A DNA stretch of 59,075 nt from a virus: positions 1 to 59,075 of the IMG/VR virus record IMGVR_UViG_3300010885_033671. One strand, given 5' to 3'. The notes beneath the pieces are model-generated. The model had not been told where the DNA came from, searched no databases, and was given only the letters and a program-made list of their open reading frames with translations. Positions 43,518 to 51,364 of the stretch are shown here, piece by piece; the stretch's first letter is position 1, and each line of letters opens with the position of its first letter. Both the position numbers and the translations under genes were made by a program.

Positions 43518-46500
43518 TTAGATATTATCAAACGATGCACCTGTTGGAGTAATGTAGAACGTAATGTCTATGAACTCAAGAGATTTAGTTGGTTTGATAT
43601 AGATTTTACCTGTCATTTGGTTTCTGTCTAAGTCAGCCACGTCTGAAGAAACTGTTACACGGAAATCGTATAAACCTCTGTCTCTTCTGATTGCATCTAA
43701 GATAGGGTTAACCGCATCTAAGAAATCTTGTCTTACTTTTTGGTCATTTTGTTCAAACAACAATCTTACTGAAACCGCTGAAATCAACTTACGAGCTTGT
43801 AATAACAATCTTCTTACGTTAATTCTGTCAAGTGCAGACTCTCTAATTTGTAGAGTTTTGTTACCCCAAATTACAGTACCTACATCAGAGAAGGTTGCAA
43901 TTGGGTTGATTCTACCTTTGTATAGAGTATCTCTATCTTCTTGAGTAAGTTTCTTTCTCGCTTTGATTGCGTTTACAATACCACGAGTGTAACCCGCCGC
44001 AGCGAACCAAGGGAAAGCGATGTTATCTGTTAACGCCAAGTTTCTTGTTACCTCCGCAGTTGGTGGAAGATAGATTTGTGTGTTGTTAACAGTATCTCTT
44101 GTTAATACCCATGGGTAATAAGTTGCCGAGTAGTTAGAGTCAATTCCTGCAGTCTCTAAATTGTCTACCGCCTCTTGTGGGTAAATCAAATCTAATTGGT
44201 TACCTGTTGTAGGAACAAACATGTTATAGTCAGGAGTTGTACAGATATAAACTGAGTCAGCTCTGTTAAACTCAATCATCTCAATCGCGTCACCCACTAA
44301 GTTAGGGTTGTTAACATAATCAATACCAGGAGTAACGAATACGTTAATGTTTACCGCTTCAGGATTAGAGAATGTTTGTTGTCCTAATAAGTAAGCGTAG
44401 TAGTCAGTATTTGCAAAATCAGTTGAGTTGTTCCCAACAGTAATCTGTTTGAACGCTCCCCATCCTGTTGCAGTTGGATATTTGAATGAAGGACAAGCCC
44501 CATTTTTATAACCTTGTTTACCCAACATGAATTTATCAGCATTTGTTCTATGTTCTGTATAGATATCCCATCCGTCAAATCCTCCTTGACATAGTAATGA
44601 GAATTTACGAGCGTATAATCTGTAATAAGGGTTAGACTCATTTTCAGGGTCTGAAGTAAACGGTGCAGAACCTACATAGTATGCTGGTGTCCCACTTGTT
44701 GCAAATCCGTTTGGAATTGTGATACCACTTGCGTTAATATCCATGTGGAAACCTCTTGTTCTGTAAGCCCAATCGTCACCTGTAATATCTGTACAAACAT
44801 CTAATGGTAATTGTTTACCTTTATATAAATAGAAGTCAACATCAATACCAATAGTGTCAGAGATACCTAAATAAGTTCTACGAACATTGTCACCAGGACT
44901 TGTTCTTGAGTCATTAGCTCCTGAAGACAAACCGAATGGTGGGTCATAAACCACTTCACCTGGGTAATCGTATTTAGTTTTATAAATTGGGAATGGAGGT
45001 CTTACACCTGCATATTCTCTAAAGTTATATCCTTGGAATCCACAAGGTAATGCGTCAATCGGAGCATCCTCATTAATTTCCAACATAATGTATTTTGAGT
45101 TCAATGCGTATTCACCGTCTAAAGTACCAATTTTCTTAGCGATAAAACTATTATCATTAGGGTTCATTGTACAGTTAGTAAATTTCTCAATAACTACAGG
45201 ATTGTTATCTGAATCAAAGAAGTCTCTTACAAGAACGTCAAATGTTCCATTGTTAAATGAAATGTTTGCAATTGAAAGTTTAACTTCAGTATTCGCAACG
45301 TCTCCATCAGCAATAGTTGTAAATCTAAATAAGTTGTACACTTTAGTACCTCTTAATTCAGAAACAACCCAAGGTGATGTTGGAGATTGATATTTTTCTA
45401 AGTACCAAGCGATTGACGTTGGGTCAACACCTTGTCTAGCATCAGGTAAAGCAGTTAAGTCACAACTTAAACCTCTAATATATCCTTTTCTATAACCGTA
45501 AGTTAATAACGTTTGGAATCTTTCTTCAACAAATACAGGAACAACATCTTTTGGTTTTGCAAAATTAGATTGTCCAAATACTTTAGCAATGTATTTACTA
45601 TCTGAGTTAGACAATGAAGTTTCAAAGAAGAATTGTTGTCCGTCATTATTTGTAACATTTAATGCAAATGTTGAGTATGGGTTTTTAGTAACACCTGAAT
45701 ATTGGTTAGTACAAACCATTTGTACATCTGTCAATCCTGTTACTTCATAAACCGCTCCGTCATCACTACCGTAAGTCGCTAAACCTCTTGAACGTAAAGT
45801 TGCAACTACCAAATCATCATAATCAGTAAATGACATACCTGAGTAAACATAAACTCTACCTTTCAAAATACCTGAGAAACATTTAACAGGTTTTGCAGTT
45901 GTAGTTGTTGTAGTTGACGTTGGTGTTGGTGTCACACAAGGGTTAGTTGTTGTAGTTGTAGTTGACGTACTAGTTGTTGTCGTAGTAGTCGTGATATCAG
46001 TTAAACCTGAAACGATTGACCAATATGAATAACCACTATAATTACCACTACCTAAATTATCAAATAATGCGTAATACCAAGGGTCATTTTGTGGTGCTGA
46101 ATAATCTTCTAATTCTGAACTTACACTTGGAACACCTAAAACATTTGTTTCATCGGTAAATTGAGTAGACAATGAGTTATAATCATTAGAATCAATAGTA
46201 CCATAATAATTAATATTTACTGTTTCAGCAGTGAACGGGTCAACGTCATTCATAACACCAAATATTTGGTTAAGCATTCCACTATTTAAAGTTGTAACAC
46301 TACCGTCAAAATTTTCGTATGGTAAATTAAGTCTATCCGCAATCATTGTTGGGATTTGAGATGGGTTTGTAAATGTAATACTTGATGTACTATCAGTACA
46401 ACCTGTGAAATCAATCTCGAAATCAACCGTTAATATATCTATACATTCTGTAACACAATCAATAGTTGTTGCACTTTCACAATAAAAATTTACTGTTGAT

Positions 46501-46853
46501 GGGTCAACGTTTGCTTTAGTAGTAATTGACCAAGATGGTCCAGCATCATAACCTGACAAACCTAATACTCTTGTTACGAACAATTGATTAGATTGTTGTA
46601 AATAAGATTTAGCGATGTAAGCCGCTTCGTATTTAGGTATTTGAGTGTTTATGAATTTTTCAGGAGATGTTCCTCCAAAATATGATGAAAACTCATCGAA
46701 GTTTCTGATAAAGATAGGTTCGAAAGCGGGACCTTTTAAAGTCTCACCAACAATACCTAAAGTTGTAACACCTACACTTTGTGCTACAAAACTCAAATCA
46801 ACTTCAGAGGTATACACTCCAGGAGATACGAATACTTTGTTGTTTGTTGCCAT
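43518..46853 (-). CDS. gp18: Contractile tail sheath protein, gp18-like, with large insert
   Basis: The product has 1111 residues, far longer than T4 gp18 (659). The N-terminus FVSPGVYTSEVDLSFVAQ and the C-terminal block from GRINPIATFSDVGTVIWGNK through INVRRLLLQARKLI to YIKPTKSLEFIDITFYI are typical of sheath proteins. They form the interlocking contractile core. Between them, residues about 286-325 are two Thr runs around NPCVTPTP, apparently a flexible linker that could carry O-glycans, next to an inserted domain likely exposed on the outside of the tail. It has a TATTTAT element 37 bases upstream and its own terminator. The assignment is secure; the insert is unrecognised. Confidence 0.93.
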   Translation of the reverse strand: MATNNKVFVSPGVYTSEVDLSFVAQSVGVTTLGIVGETLKGPAFEPIFIRNFDEFSSYFGGTSPEKFINTQIPKYEAAYIAKSYLQQSNQLFVTRVLGLSGYDAGPSWSITTKANVDPSTVNFYCESATTIDCVTECIDILTVDFEIDFTGCTDSTSSITFTNPSQIPTMIADRLNLPYENFDGSVTTLNSGMLNQIFGVMNDVDPFTAETVNINYYGTIDSNDYNSLSTQFTDETNVLGVPSVSSELEDYSAPQNDPWYYALFDNLGSGNYSGYSYWSIVSGLTDITTTTTTTSTSTTTTTTNPCVTPTPTSTTTTTTAKPVKCFSGILKGRVYVYSGMSFTDYDDLVVATLRSRGLATYGSDDGAVYEVTGLTDVQMVCTNQYSGVTKNPYSTFALNVTNNDGQQFFFETSLSNSDSKYIAKVFGQSNFAKPKDVVPVFVEERFQTLLTYGYRKGYIRGLSCDLTALPDARQGVDPTSIAWYLEKYQSPTSPWVVSELRGTKVYNLFRFTTIADGDVANTEVKLSIANISFNNGTFDVLVRDFFDSDNNPVVIEKFTNCTMNPNDNSFIAKKIGTLDGEYALNSKYIMLEINEDAPIDALPCGFQGYNFREYAGVRPPFPIYKTKYDYPGEVVYDPPFGLSSGANDSRTSPGDNVRRTYLGISDTIGIDVDFYLYKGKQLPLDVCTDITGDDWAYRTRGFHMDINASGITIPNGFATSGTPAYYVGSAPFTSDPENESNPYYRLYARKFSLLCQGGFDGWDIYTEHRTNADKFMLGKQGYKNGACPSFKYPTATGWGAFKQITVGNNSTDFANTDYYAYLLGQQTFSNPEAVNINVFVTPGIDYVNNPNLVGDAIEMIEFNRADSVYICTTPDYNMFVPTTGNQLDLIYPQEAVDNLETAGIDSNYSATYYPWVLTRDTVNNTQIYLPPTAEVTRNLALTDNIAFPWFAAAGYTRGIVNAIKARKKLTQEDRDTLYKGRINPIATFSDVGTVIWGNKTLQIRESALDRINVRRLLLQARKLISAVSVRLLFEQNDQKVRQDFLDAVNPILDAIRRDRGLYDFRVTVSSDVADLDRNQMTGKIYIKPTKSLEFIDITFYITPTGASFDNI
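45890..46000 (-). repeat. Triplet-repeat tract coding for Thr runs in the sheath
   Basis: The forward strand is almost pure GTT/GTA/GTC triplets, coding AAC/TAC/GAC in the opposite orientation as ACN Thr codons, interrupted by the NPCVTPTP segment. Such tracts can expand or shrink by slippage while staying in frame. Confidence 0.75.
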
Positions 46854-46890
46854 TATTTTTTTTCTTTTAGCTTGTTAATTTATTTTATAG

Positions 46891-46897
46891 ATAAATA
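46891..46897 (-). promoter_or_regulatory. TATTTAT promoter-like element of the tail sheath gene
   Basis: The coding strand reads CTAATATTTATCTATAAAA, 37 bases before the ATG at 46853. It lies divergent to, and 37 bases from, the TATTTAT element of the RHH gene. Confidence 0.5.
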
Positions 46898-46934
46898 TTA
46901 GTGAAAAAACCAAAATACTTTACTTTATTGCAAG

Positions 46935-46941
46935 TATTTAT
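46935..46941 (+). promoter_or_regulatory. TATTTAT promoter-like element of the RHH gene
   Basis: The plus strand reads AAGTATTTATAAATTGGG, 35 bases before the ATG at 46977, the same leader length as sheath and tube. Confidence 0.5.
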
Positions 46942-46947
46942 AAATTG

Positions 46948-46976
46948 GGTAGAATAAATTCTACCTTTTTTCTACC
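46948..46976 (+). promoter_or_regulatory. Candidate operator: three TTCTACC/GGTAGAA half-sites, 11 bp apart
   Basis: GGTAGAA starts at 46948 and TTCTACC at 46959 and 46970. The first two form an inverted repeat and the last two a direct repeat, each spaced 11 bp, close to one DNA turn. The array fills the leader right up to the ATG. In RNA, the first two can form a 7-bp hairpin followed by six U (46966-46971), so the site could act as an operator, an attenuator, or both. Confidence 0.6.
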
Positions 46977-47141
46977 ATGGAGAACAAAGAGAAAAAAATA
47001 AAGAACTTAAAGATATCAATTGAGGTTCACGATATCCTAAAGACATATTGTGAAAAGAATGGTATCAAGATGTATCGGTTCTTAGAAAGAATGATTATAG
47101 AGAAGTGTAAGGAAAAGCCCGATATCTACGGTGAGAATTAA
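46977..47141 (+). CDS. Small ribbon-helix-helix DNA-binding protein
   Basis: This 54-residue ORF starts MENKEKKIKNLKISIEVHDI and ends KPDIYGEN. A short strand (KNLKISIEV) is followed by two helices (HDILKTYCEKNG and MYRFLERMIIEKC). This is the arrangement of CopG/Arc-type ribbon-helix-helix repressors, in which the strand pairs in a dimer and reads DNA. It is the only plus-strand gene within about 49 kb of minus-strand genes. Its leader holds three half-sites spaced 11 bp, suggesting autoregulation, and it is divergent to the tail sheath. Its stop shares TTAA with the converging gp15-like gene. RHH assignment is by pattern; the target is inferred. Confidence 0.7.
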   Translation: MENKEKKIKNLKISIEVHDILKTYCEKNGIKMYRFLERMIIEKCKEKPDIYGEN

Positions 47142-48175
47142 AGTAAGTTACTTATTAAGTTAATTGTTGATTCTTGACCACTGTCTTGTTTAATAACAAC
47201 AATTTTTAATTTGTCGTTAGTATTAATTTGAATTTCGGTCAAATCTGAACCATAATAATCATTATTAATGAACACATCAAAGGATTCAACATTAATTGTT
47301 GACCCAATTAAAATATTTGTGGTATAATCAAATATTTGTGAATTGGTATCGTTACCAACAACAAATAAAACTGATAATTCATTACCACCTTTAAAAATAT
47401 CTTTCTTAGGTTGTCGTTTAGTAACCCCCGTCTCAAACTCAACAACTTGTAAAACTCGTGAAATTGCTGGTGAAATTTCAAACTCATTTTCATCGATTAA
47501 AAATCCCAACATTGTGAATTCATAACTTTGGATGTAGAACTTTCTTTTTTCTAATTCCATTACTGATTCGTCAGAAATATTACCCATTACAATTGGAATG
47601 TAATGACCCTTGATAACTTGATACGCTTGTTTAGACGCAAACTTTTCAATTACGTTTTTGTTGAACTCGTTAAGTTCTCTCATTCTATTACAAACAATTT
47701 TAACCGTAAAACTAATATCAACAGGAACAGGTTGAGGAATTTTATAAATATCTGTACCACTTCTTTGCCCATCCCATGTTGGAACTTGAGCGTAAAAATA
47801 CTGTCTTCTGTTTGGGATATTATATAACACTGCGGGATTGGTTCCGAATTTAACTTCAGGAACTCTAACCGTTGTTATAAATGGTGGTTCAACATTCTTA
47901 TCAATATTTTGTAAATTCCAAGTCTCAGTAAATTGAGCCCAATTTTGAGTTGTAACTAATATATCAATTGTTGGTATTTTTTTACCGTCAACAATAGTTT
48001 TTAATTCGTCTTTAACAAAATCTAAAAACCCTCTATCTAAATCGGCATGTAATAAAGATTTTGGTAAATAAGTACCATCTTTATTTATCTTATCAACTAA
48101 CTCTTGTCTTCTTGGTAAAAGAGTTTTTGATTCTGTTAACGGAATATGTTTTTTTATTTTCTTAGGTAATGGCAT
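47138..48175 (-). CDS. Tail terminator/sheath completion protein, gp15-like
   Basis: The product has 345 residues (T4 gp15 has 272). Residues about 160-250 (PVPVDISFTVKIVCNRMREL followed by YQVIKGHYIPIVMGNISDES and ISRVLQVVEFE) resemble the conserved middle of T4-like tail completion proteins. Those cap the tail tube and sheath for head joining. The first 30 residues are basic with PLTESKTLLPRR, and the last 90 residues form an extra beta-rich domain. It is one base after the zinc-ribbon gene and shares its stop region with the RHH gene. Location directly upstream of sheath fits the T4 order 15-18-19. Similarity is moderate. Confidence 0.55.
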   Translation of the reverse strand: MPLPKKIKKHIPLTESKTLLPRRQELVDKINKDGTYLPKSLLHADLDRGFLDFVKDELKTIVDGKKIPTIDILVTTQNWAQFTETWNLQNIDKNVEPPFITTVRVPEVKFGTNPAVLYNIPNRRQYFYAQVPTWDGQRSGTDIYKIPQPVPVDISFTVKIVCNRMRELNEFNKNVIEKFASKQAYQVIKGHYIPIVMGNISDESVMELEKRKFYIQSYEFTMLGFLIDENEFEISPAISRVLQVVEFETGVTKRQPKKDIFKGGNELSVLFVVGNDTNSQIFDYTTNILIGSTINVESFDVFINNDYYGSDLTEIQINTNDKLKIVVIKQDSGQESTINLISNLL

Positions 48176-48176
48176 C

Positions 48177-48725
48177 TTAATATTGTCTTATTTCGTTAAT
48201 GACGAATAATTTATTTTTTTGGTTAACCATATCAACCTCTTTGGCTCTATAAACAGGTTCTTTAGTTGACTTATAAACAAAACTATCATACTTGTATGGG
48301 TCGTAAGTAACAATATTATCGTTACTTTCTTCAGGCATATTTTCACAAGGATATTTACAATAATCAACTAATGTTCCAATAACAAACGCGTGAACGTTCT
48401 TTCTTTTTTCTCCTCTAACTTTTTCTTTACCCCCCTGTCTAACTCTAAACTCAACATCTTTTAACTTAACATAGTCGGCGTGCATTATAACAATTGAGTC
48501 ATAAGTAACCGAAAAAGTATGTTTGTGTAAATTATAATAAACCATAACACGTTTTCCTCGGTAATCTTCTTTGAAATTGTTATGTCCACATTCATGACAG
48601 ATATAGGGGTCTTCACCTCCATCAGATAAATCCCATTCCCATCCACATTTGTCACAAATTACTTCATTATTTGTAACAGATTCAAGAATCATTTTTCTTT
48701 GTTCTTCTGTAATTATAATTTTCAT
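48177..48725 (-). CDS. Zinc-ribbon protein with ITE leader
   Basis: The 182-residue product begins MKIIITEEQRKMILESV, a leader shared in style with the next gene. Residues about 24-48 contain ICDKCGWEWDL and YICHECGHNN, two CxxC knuckles spaced as in rubredoxin-type zinc ribbons, so one Zn ion is probably bound. The remainder is a basic, beta-looking domain (KEKVRGEKRKNVHAFVIGTL) with further Cys (DYCKYPC). Function is unknown; nucleic-acid or protein binding is possible. It overlaps the upstream 98-residue gene by 4 bases (ATGA type), so they are co-translated. Confidence 0.65.
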   Translation of the reverse strand: MKIIITEEQRKMILESVTNNEVICDKCGWEWDLSDGGEDPYICHECGHNNFKEDYRGKRVMVYYNLHKHTFSVTYDSIVIMHADYVKLKDVEFRVRQGGKEKVRGEKRKNVHAFVIGTLVDYCKYPCENMPEESNDNIVTYDPYKYDSFVYKSTKEPVYRAKEVDMVNQKNKLFVINEIRQY

Positions 48726-49018
48726 TTTCTCTTTCTAACTTTATTAAAACCTTTTCTAAGTTCATCATTATGTTGTCCTGACACAATCAACCGAAAATCA
48801 TATTTATCAAAATCAATATCGGGATATCTACGTTTAAACATTGAACTAACTCTTTGACTAACCCAATTTTCATACACACCGAAGTTGTCAGGTTTATTAC
48901 CTGGCCCTCCTAGTTTAATGTCATCATTCAACGAATCAATAACATAGTCAACAATCTTACCTATCTCGTGTAACCTTCTTAATACGTCAACCTGATTTTC
49001 TGTGATTAGTATATCCAT
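48722..49018 (-). CDS. Small protein with ITE leader
   Basis: The 98-residue product begins MDILITENQVDVLRRLHEIG, then continues DYVIDSLNDDI and a basic tail ending NKVRKRK. The first 18 residues resemble the leader of the zinc-ribbon protein downstream (I-I/L-I-T-E-x-Q), whereas the rest does not, which suggests a separable tag. It overlaps the neck-like gene upstream by one base and the zinc-ribbon gene by 4 bases. No family is recognised; a basic internal head protein is one possibility. Confidence 0.6.
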   Translation of the reverse strand: MDILITENQVDVLRRLHEIGKIVDYVIDSLNDDIKLGGPGNKPDNFGVYENWVSQRVSSMFKRRYPDIDFDKYDFRLIVSGQHNDELRKGFNKVRKRK

Positions 49019-49533
49019 TATAGTCCTCTAAATTCATTATTCACAACCGCAGACGCTATAATTGTTCTGTAGAACGGTCTATACCCTGCGTAAGTATGTT
49101 TGTTATCAGAGATTACCCTTCCATCATTATTCACCGTATAATACCTAACTCTATCCTCAGTTTCATAGTACCCAATGTAATCACCAAAGTTAATATCAAC
49201 TCCTAATTCATCCAATTGTTTTTGATAAACCGAAACTTTCAAGTTACCAGGTTCAAACTGTTCAATCTTAGAATTACCCAAGTTTTTATTTTCAGGTGCC
49301 ATGATTTGTACGTGTCCTTTAAATTCAATCGGAGGTAAGAATTTAATCCCGTCAGTTATGGTCTCACCATAAACATCATCCGTTTTTGTTTTTTGTCTAT
49401 CAACTCGGTATAACACTAATGTGAAATTCATATCACCATACAACCATTCTTCTCCCATGGAGATATCAAGGTCGTAATCTTCGGCACCGAAAAATTTACC
49501 TATTCTTGTAATTGGAACTTTATTCTCTGACAT
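49018..49533 (-). CDS. Neck/head-completion-like structural protein (gp14-like?)
   Basis: The 171-residue product contains a strand-rich core around VDINFGDYIGYYETEDRVRY followed by HTYAGYRPFYRTIIAS. In position and order this resembles the conserved GD.I......YEI/V segment of T4-like neck proteins such as gp14. It heads a four-gene minus-strand operon leading into the gp15-like gene, consistent with neck then tail terminator. A TATTTAT element lies only 4 bases before the ATG, so its transcript may be nearly leaderless. The gp14 identity is tentative; a virion connector role is more secure. Confidence 0.5.
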   Translation of the reverse strand: MSENKVPITRIGKFFGAEDYDLDISMGEEWLYGDMNFTLVLYRVDRQKTKTDDVYGETITDGIKFLPPIEFKGHVQIMAPENKNLGNSKIEQFEPGNLKVSVYQKQLDELGVDINFGDYIGYYETEDRVRYYTVNNDGRVISDNKHTYAGYRPFYRTIIASAVVNNEFRGL

Positions 49534-49537
49534 ATTG

Positions 49538-49544
49538 ATAAATA
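49538..49544 (-). promoter_or_regulatory. TATTTAT element before the neck-like gene
   Basis: The coding strand reads GGATATTTATCAATATG, ending 4 bases before the ATG at 49533. It shares the 48-base divergent region 49534-49581 with the SNF2 helicase gene, which has a related TATTTTTA at 49558-49565, 16 bases before its TTG start. Confidence 0.45.
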
Positions 49545-49581
49545 TCCTATTAATACTTATTTTTAACTAAAACGTAAATCT

Positions 49582-51348
49582 TTGATTACAGGAAATACAA
49601 TTAATGTTATTGAACAAAATGCTTTGTTAATACTTGATACATATTCAGGTGGAAATAACTACATCTTAAAATTAAGATATCAAAAAGAAACTAATAAGAA
49701 GTTTTACCCTACAAGAGCCCAATCTGAATATATTCTTAACTTCCATGACAAGTCTCCAAAGGTCGCTAAAAAATGGGTTGAGTTAGACCCATACTTTGCA
49801 AAAAAGATTGCAGATGAAAAATTATATACCGATATACCTAAAGAAGTTTGGGTTGAAAAGTTATTGGCTGAAAAAGAAAAATCATATCATATTTGGGGTA
49901 AGGTCCTTGATAACGAACAAATACATGATTTTTGGTTACCTAAAGGAGCGTTATTAAAAACTCATAAGGTTGAGAAGGTTGAGATTGATTATTTAAAGTA
50001 TGGTCATAGGCCTCCACTTACTCACCAAAAGGAGGCGATTGAGAAATTAGCAGGTTCCAAAAGATTTATTTTGGCTGACGATATGGGGTTAGGTAAAACA
50101 ACCTCAACAATTATAGCAGCAATAGAAACGGGAGCAAAAAGAATTCTTATAATTTGTCCTGCATCTCTAAAAATTAATTGGCAACGAGAGATTGAAAATT
50201 ATACGGATAGAAGTGTTTATATTGCAGAAGGTAAAAACTTTTCAACAGAACACGATTTTGTAATTGTTAATTATGATATTTTAAAGAATTTCTACGATAT
50301 CAAAAAAAATGAAGAAACTTTAATTTATCAATTCAATCCTGATTTAATTATTATTGATGAAGCACATTATATCCAAAATGGACAGGCTCAAAGAACCAAA
50401 TTAGTTAACCATTTCAGTAAACGAACTGATAAGTTATGGTTATTAACAGGAACACCAATGACATCACGACCAATGAATTATTATAATTTGTTGAACCTAA
50501 TTGAGAGTCCTGTGGCTCAGAATTGGATGGCTTATGCAATTCGTTATTGTCAAGGTTATCAATTTAAAGCGGGTAATAGAAAAATTTGGAATACTTCAGG
50601 AGCGTCTAATTTAGAAGAATTAAGAGATAGAACTTCTCGTCAAGTACTAAGACGTTTAAAGACTGAGGTATTGGATTTACCTGATAAAATTATCACACCA
50701 ATTTATTTACGTTTAAAATCAAAATTATATGAAGGCCTGATGGGGGAATATTATGATTGGTATAAAAATAGAGCCGAAGAATCCTCATCATTAACCGTAC
50801 AATTCTCTAAACTAATGAAAGTTAGACAGGTGATTGCGGAAGAAAAAATAAATGATACAATTGAACTAGCTCAGAATATCATTGACCAAGATAAAAAAGT
50901 TATTATCTTCACAAACTTTACAGATACATTACAAAAAATACATTCTCACTTTGGTAAACAGTCCGTTTATTTAGACGGGTCTTGTACTAAACCACAAAGA
51001 CAATATGCGGTTGACCAATTTCAAGAGAACGATAAAATTAAAGTCTTTGTTGGGAACTTAAAAGCAGCAGGTGTTGGTATTACTCTAACTTCTGCTGAGG
51101 CCGTTATTATGAATGACTTATCATTTGTACCTTCAGACCATTCACAAGCTGAGGATAGAGCGTACCGTTACGGACAAAAATCAAATGTTTCAGTATACTA
51201 CCCAATTTTTGAAAACACTATTGAGGGTGTTATATATGATATGTTGTCAAATAAGAAAAATATTATTGATACTGTAATGGGTGATAACGTAGAAGAAAAA
51301 GGTGATTTTATTGAGGTCTTAATGAACAAGATTAATAATCGGAGTTAG
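49582..51348 (+). CDS. SNF2-family DNA helicase/translocase
   Basis: The product has 588 residues. SF2/SNF2 motifs are in order: Q-like HQKEAIEKL, motif I ADDMGLGKT (about 166-174), Ia CPASLKINW, II DEAHYIQN (about 259), III LTGTPM, IV VIIFTNF, V GVGITLTSAEA and VI QAEDRAYRYGQ (about 522). The compact form resembles SMARCAL1/HepA-type annealing helicases and may fill the role of T4 UvsW in fork regression and recombination. The start is TTG at 49582; an in-frame stop lies 15 bases upstream, and no in-frame ATG occurs until deep in the protein. It opens a plus-strand island, divergent from the neck-like gene. Confidence 0.9.
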   Translation: MITGNTINVIEQNALLILDTYSGGNNYILKLRYQKETNKKFYPTRAQSEYILNFHDKSPKVAKKWVELDPYFAKKIADEKLYTDIPKEVWVEKLLAEKEKSYHIWGKVLDNEQIHDFWLPKGALLKTHKVEKVEIDYLKYGHRPPLTHQKEAIEKLAGSKRFILADDMGLGKTTSTIIAAIETGAKRILIICPASLKINWQREIENYTDRSVYIAEGKNFSTEHDFVIVNYDILKNFYDIKKNEETLIYQFNPDLIIIDEAHYIQNGQAQRTKLVNHFSKRTDKLWLLTGTPMTSRPMNYYNLLNLIESPVAQNWMAYAIRYCQGYQFKAGNRKIWNTSGASNLEELRDRTSRQVLRRLKTEVLDLPDKIITPIYLRLKSKLYEGLMGEYYDWYKNRAEESSSLTVQFSKLMKVRQVIAEEKINDTIELAQNIIDQDKKVIIFTNFTDTLQKIHSHFGKQSVYLDGSCTKPQRQYAVDQFQENDKIKVFVGNLKAAGVGITLTSAEAVIMNDLSFVPSDHSQAEDRAYRYGQKSNVSVYYPIFENTIEGVIYDMLSNKKNIIDTVMGDNVEEKGDFIEVLMNKINNRS

Positions 51349-51353
51349 TTTCA

Positions 51354-51360
51354 TATTTAT
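51354..51360 (+). promoter_or_regulatory. TATTTAT element before the SOD-fusion gene
   Basis: The plus strand reads TCATATTTATAGATATG, ending 4 bases before the ATG at 51365. It is the same close spacing as at 49538 and 43469, suggesting a nearly leaderless transcript. Confidence 0.45.
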
Positions 51361-51364
51361 AGAT

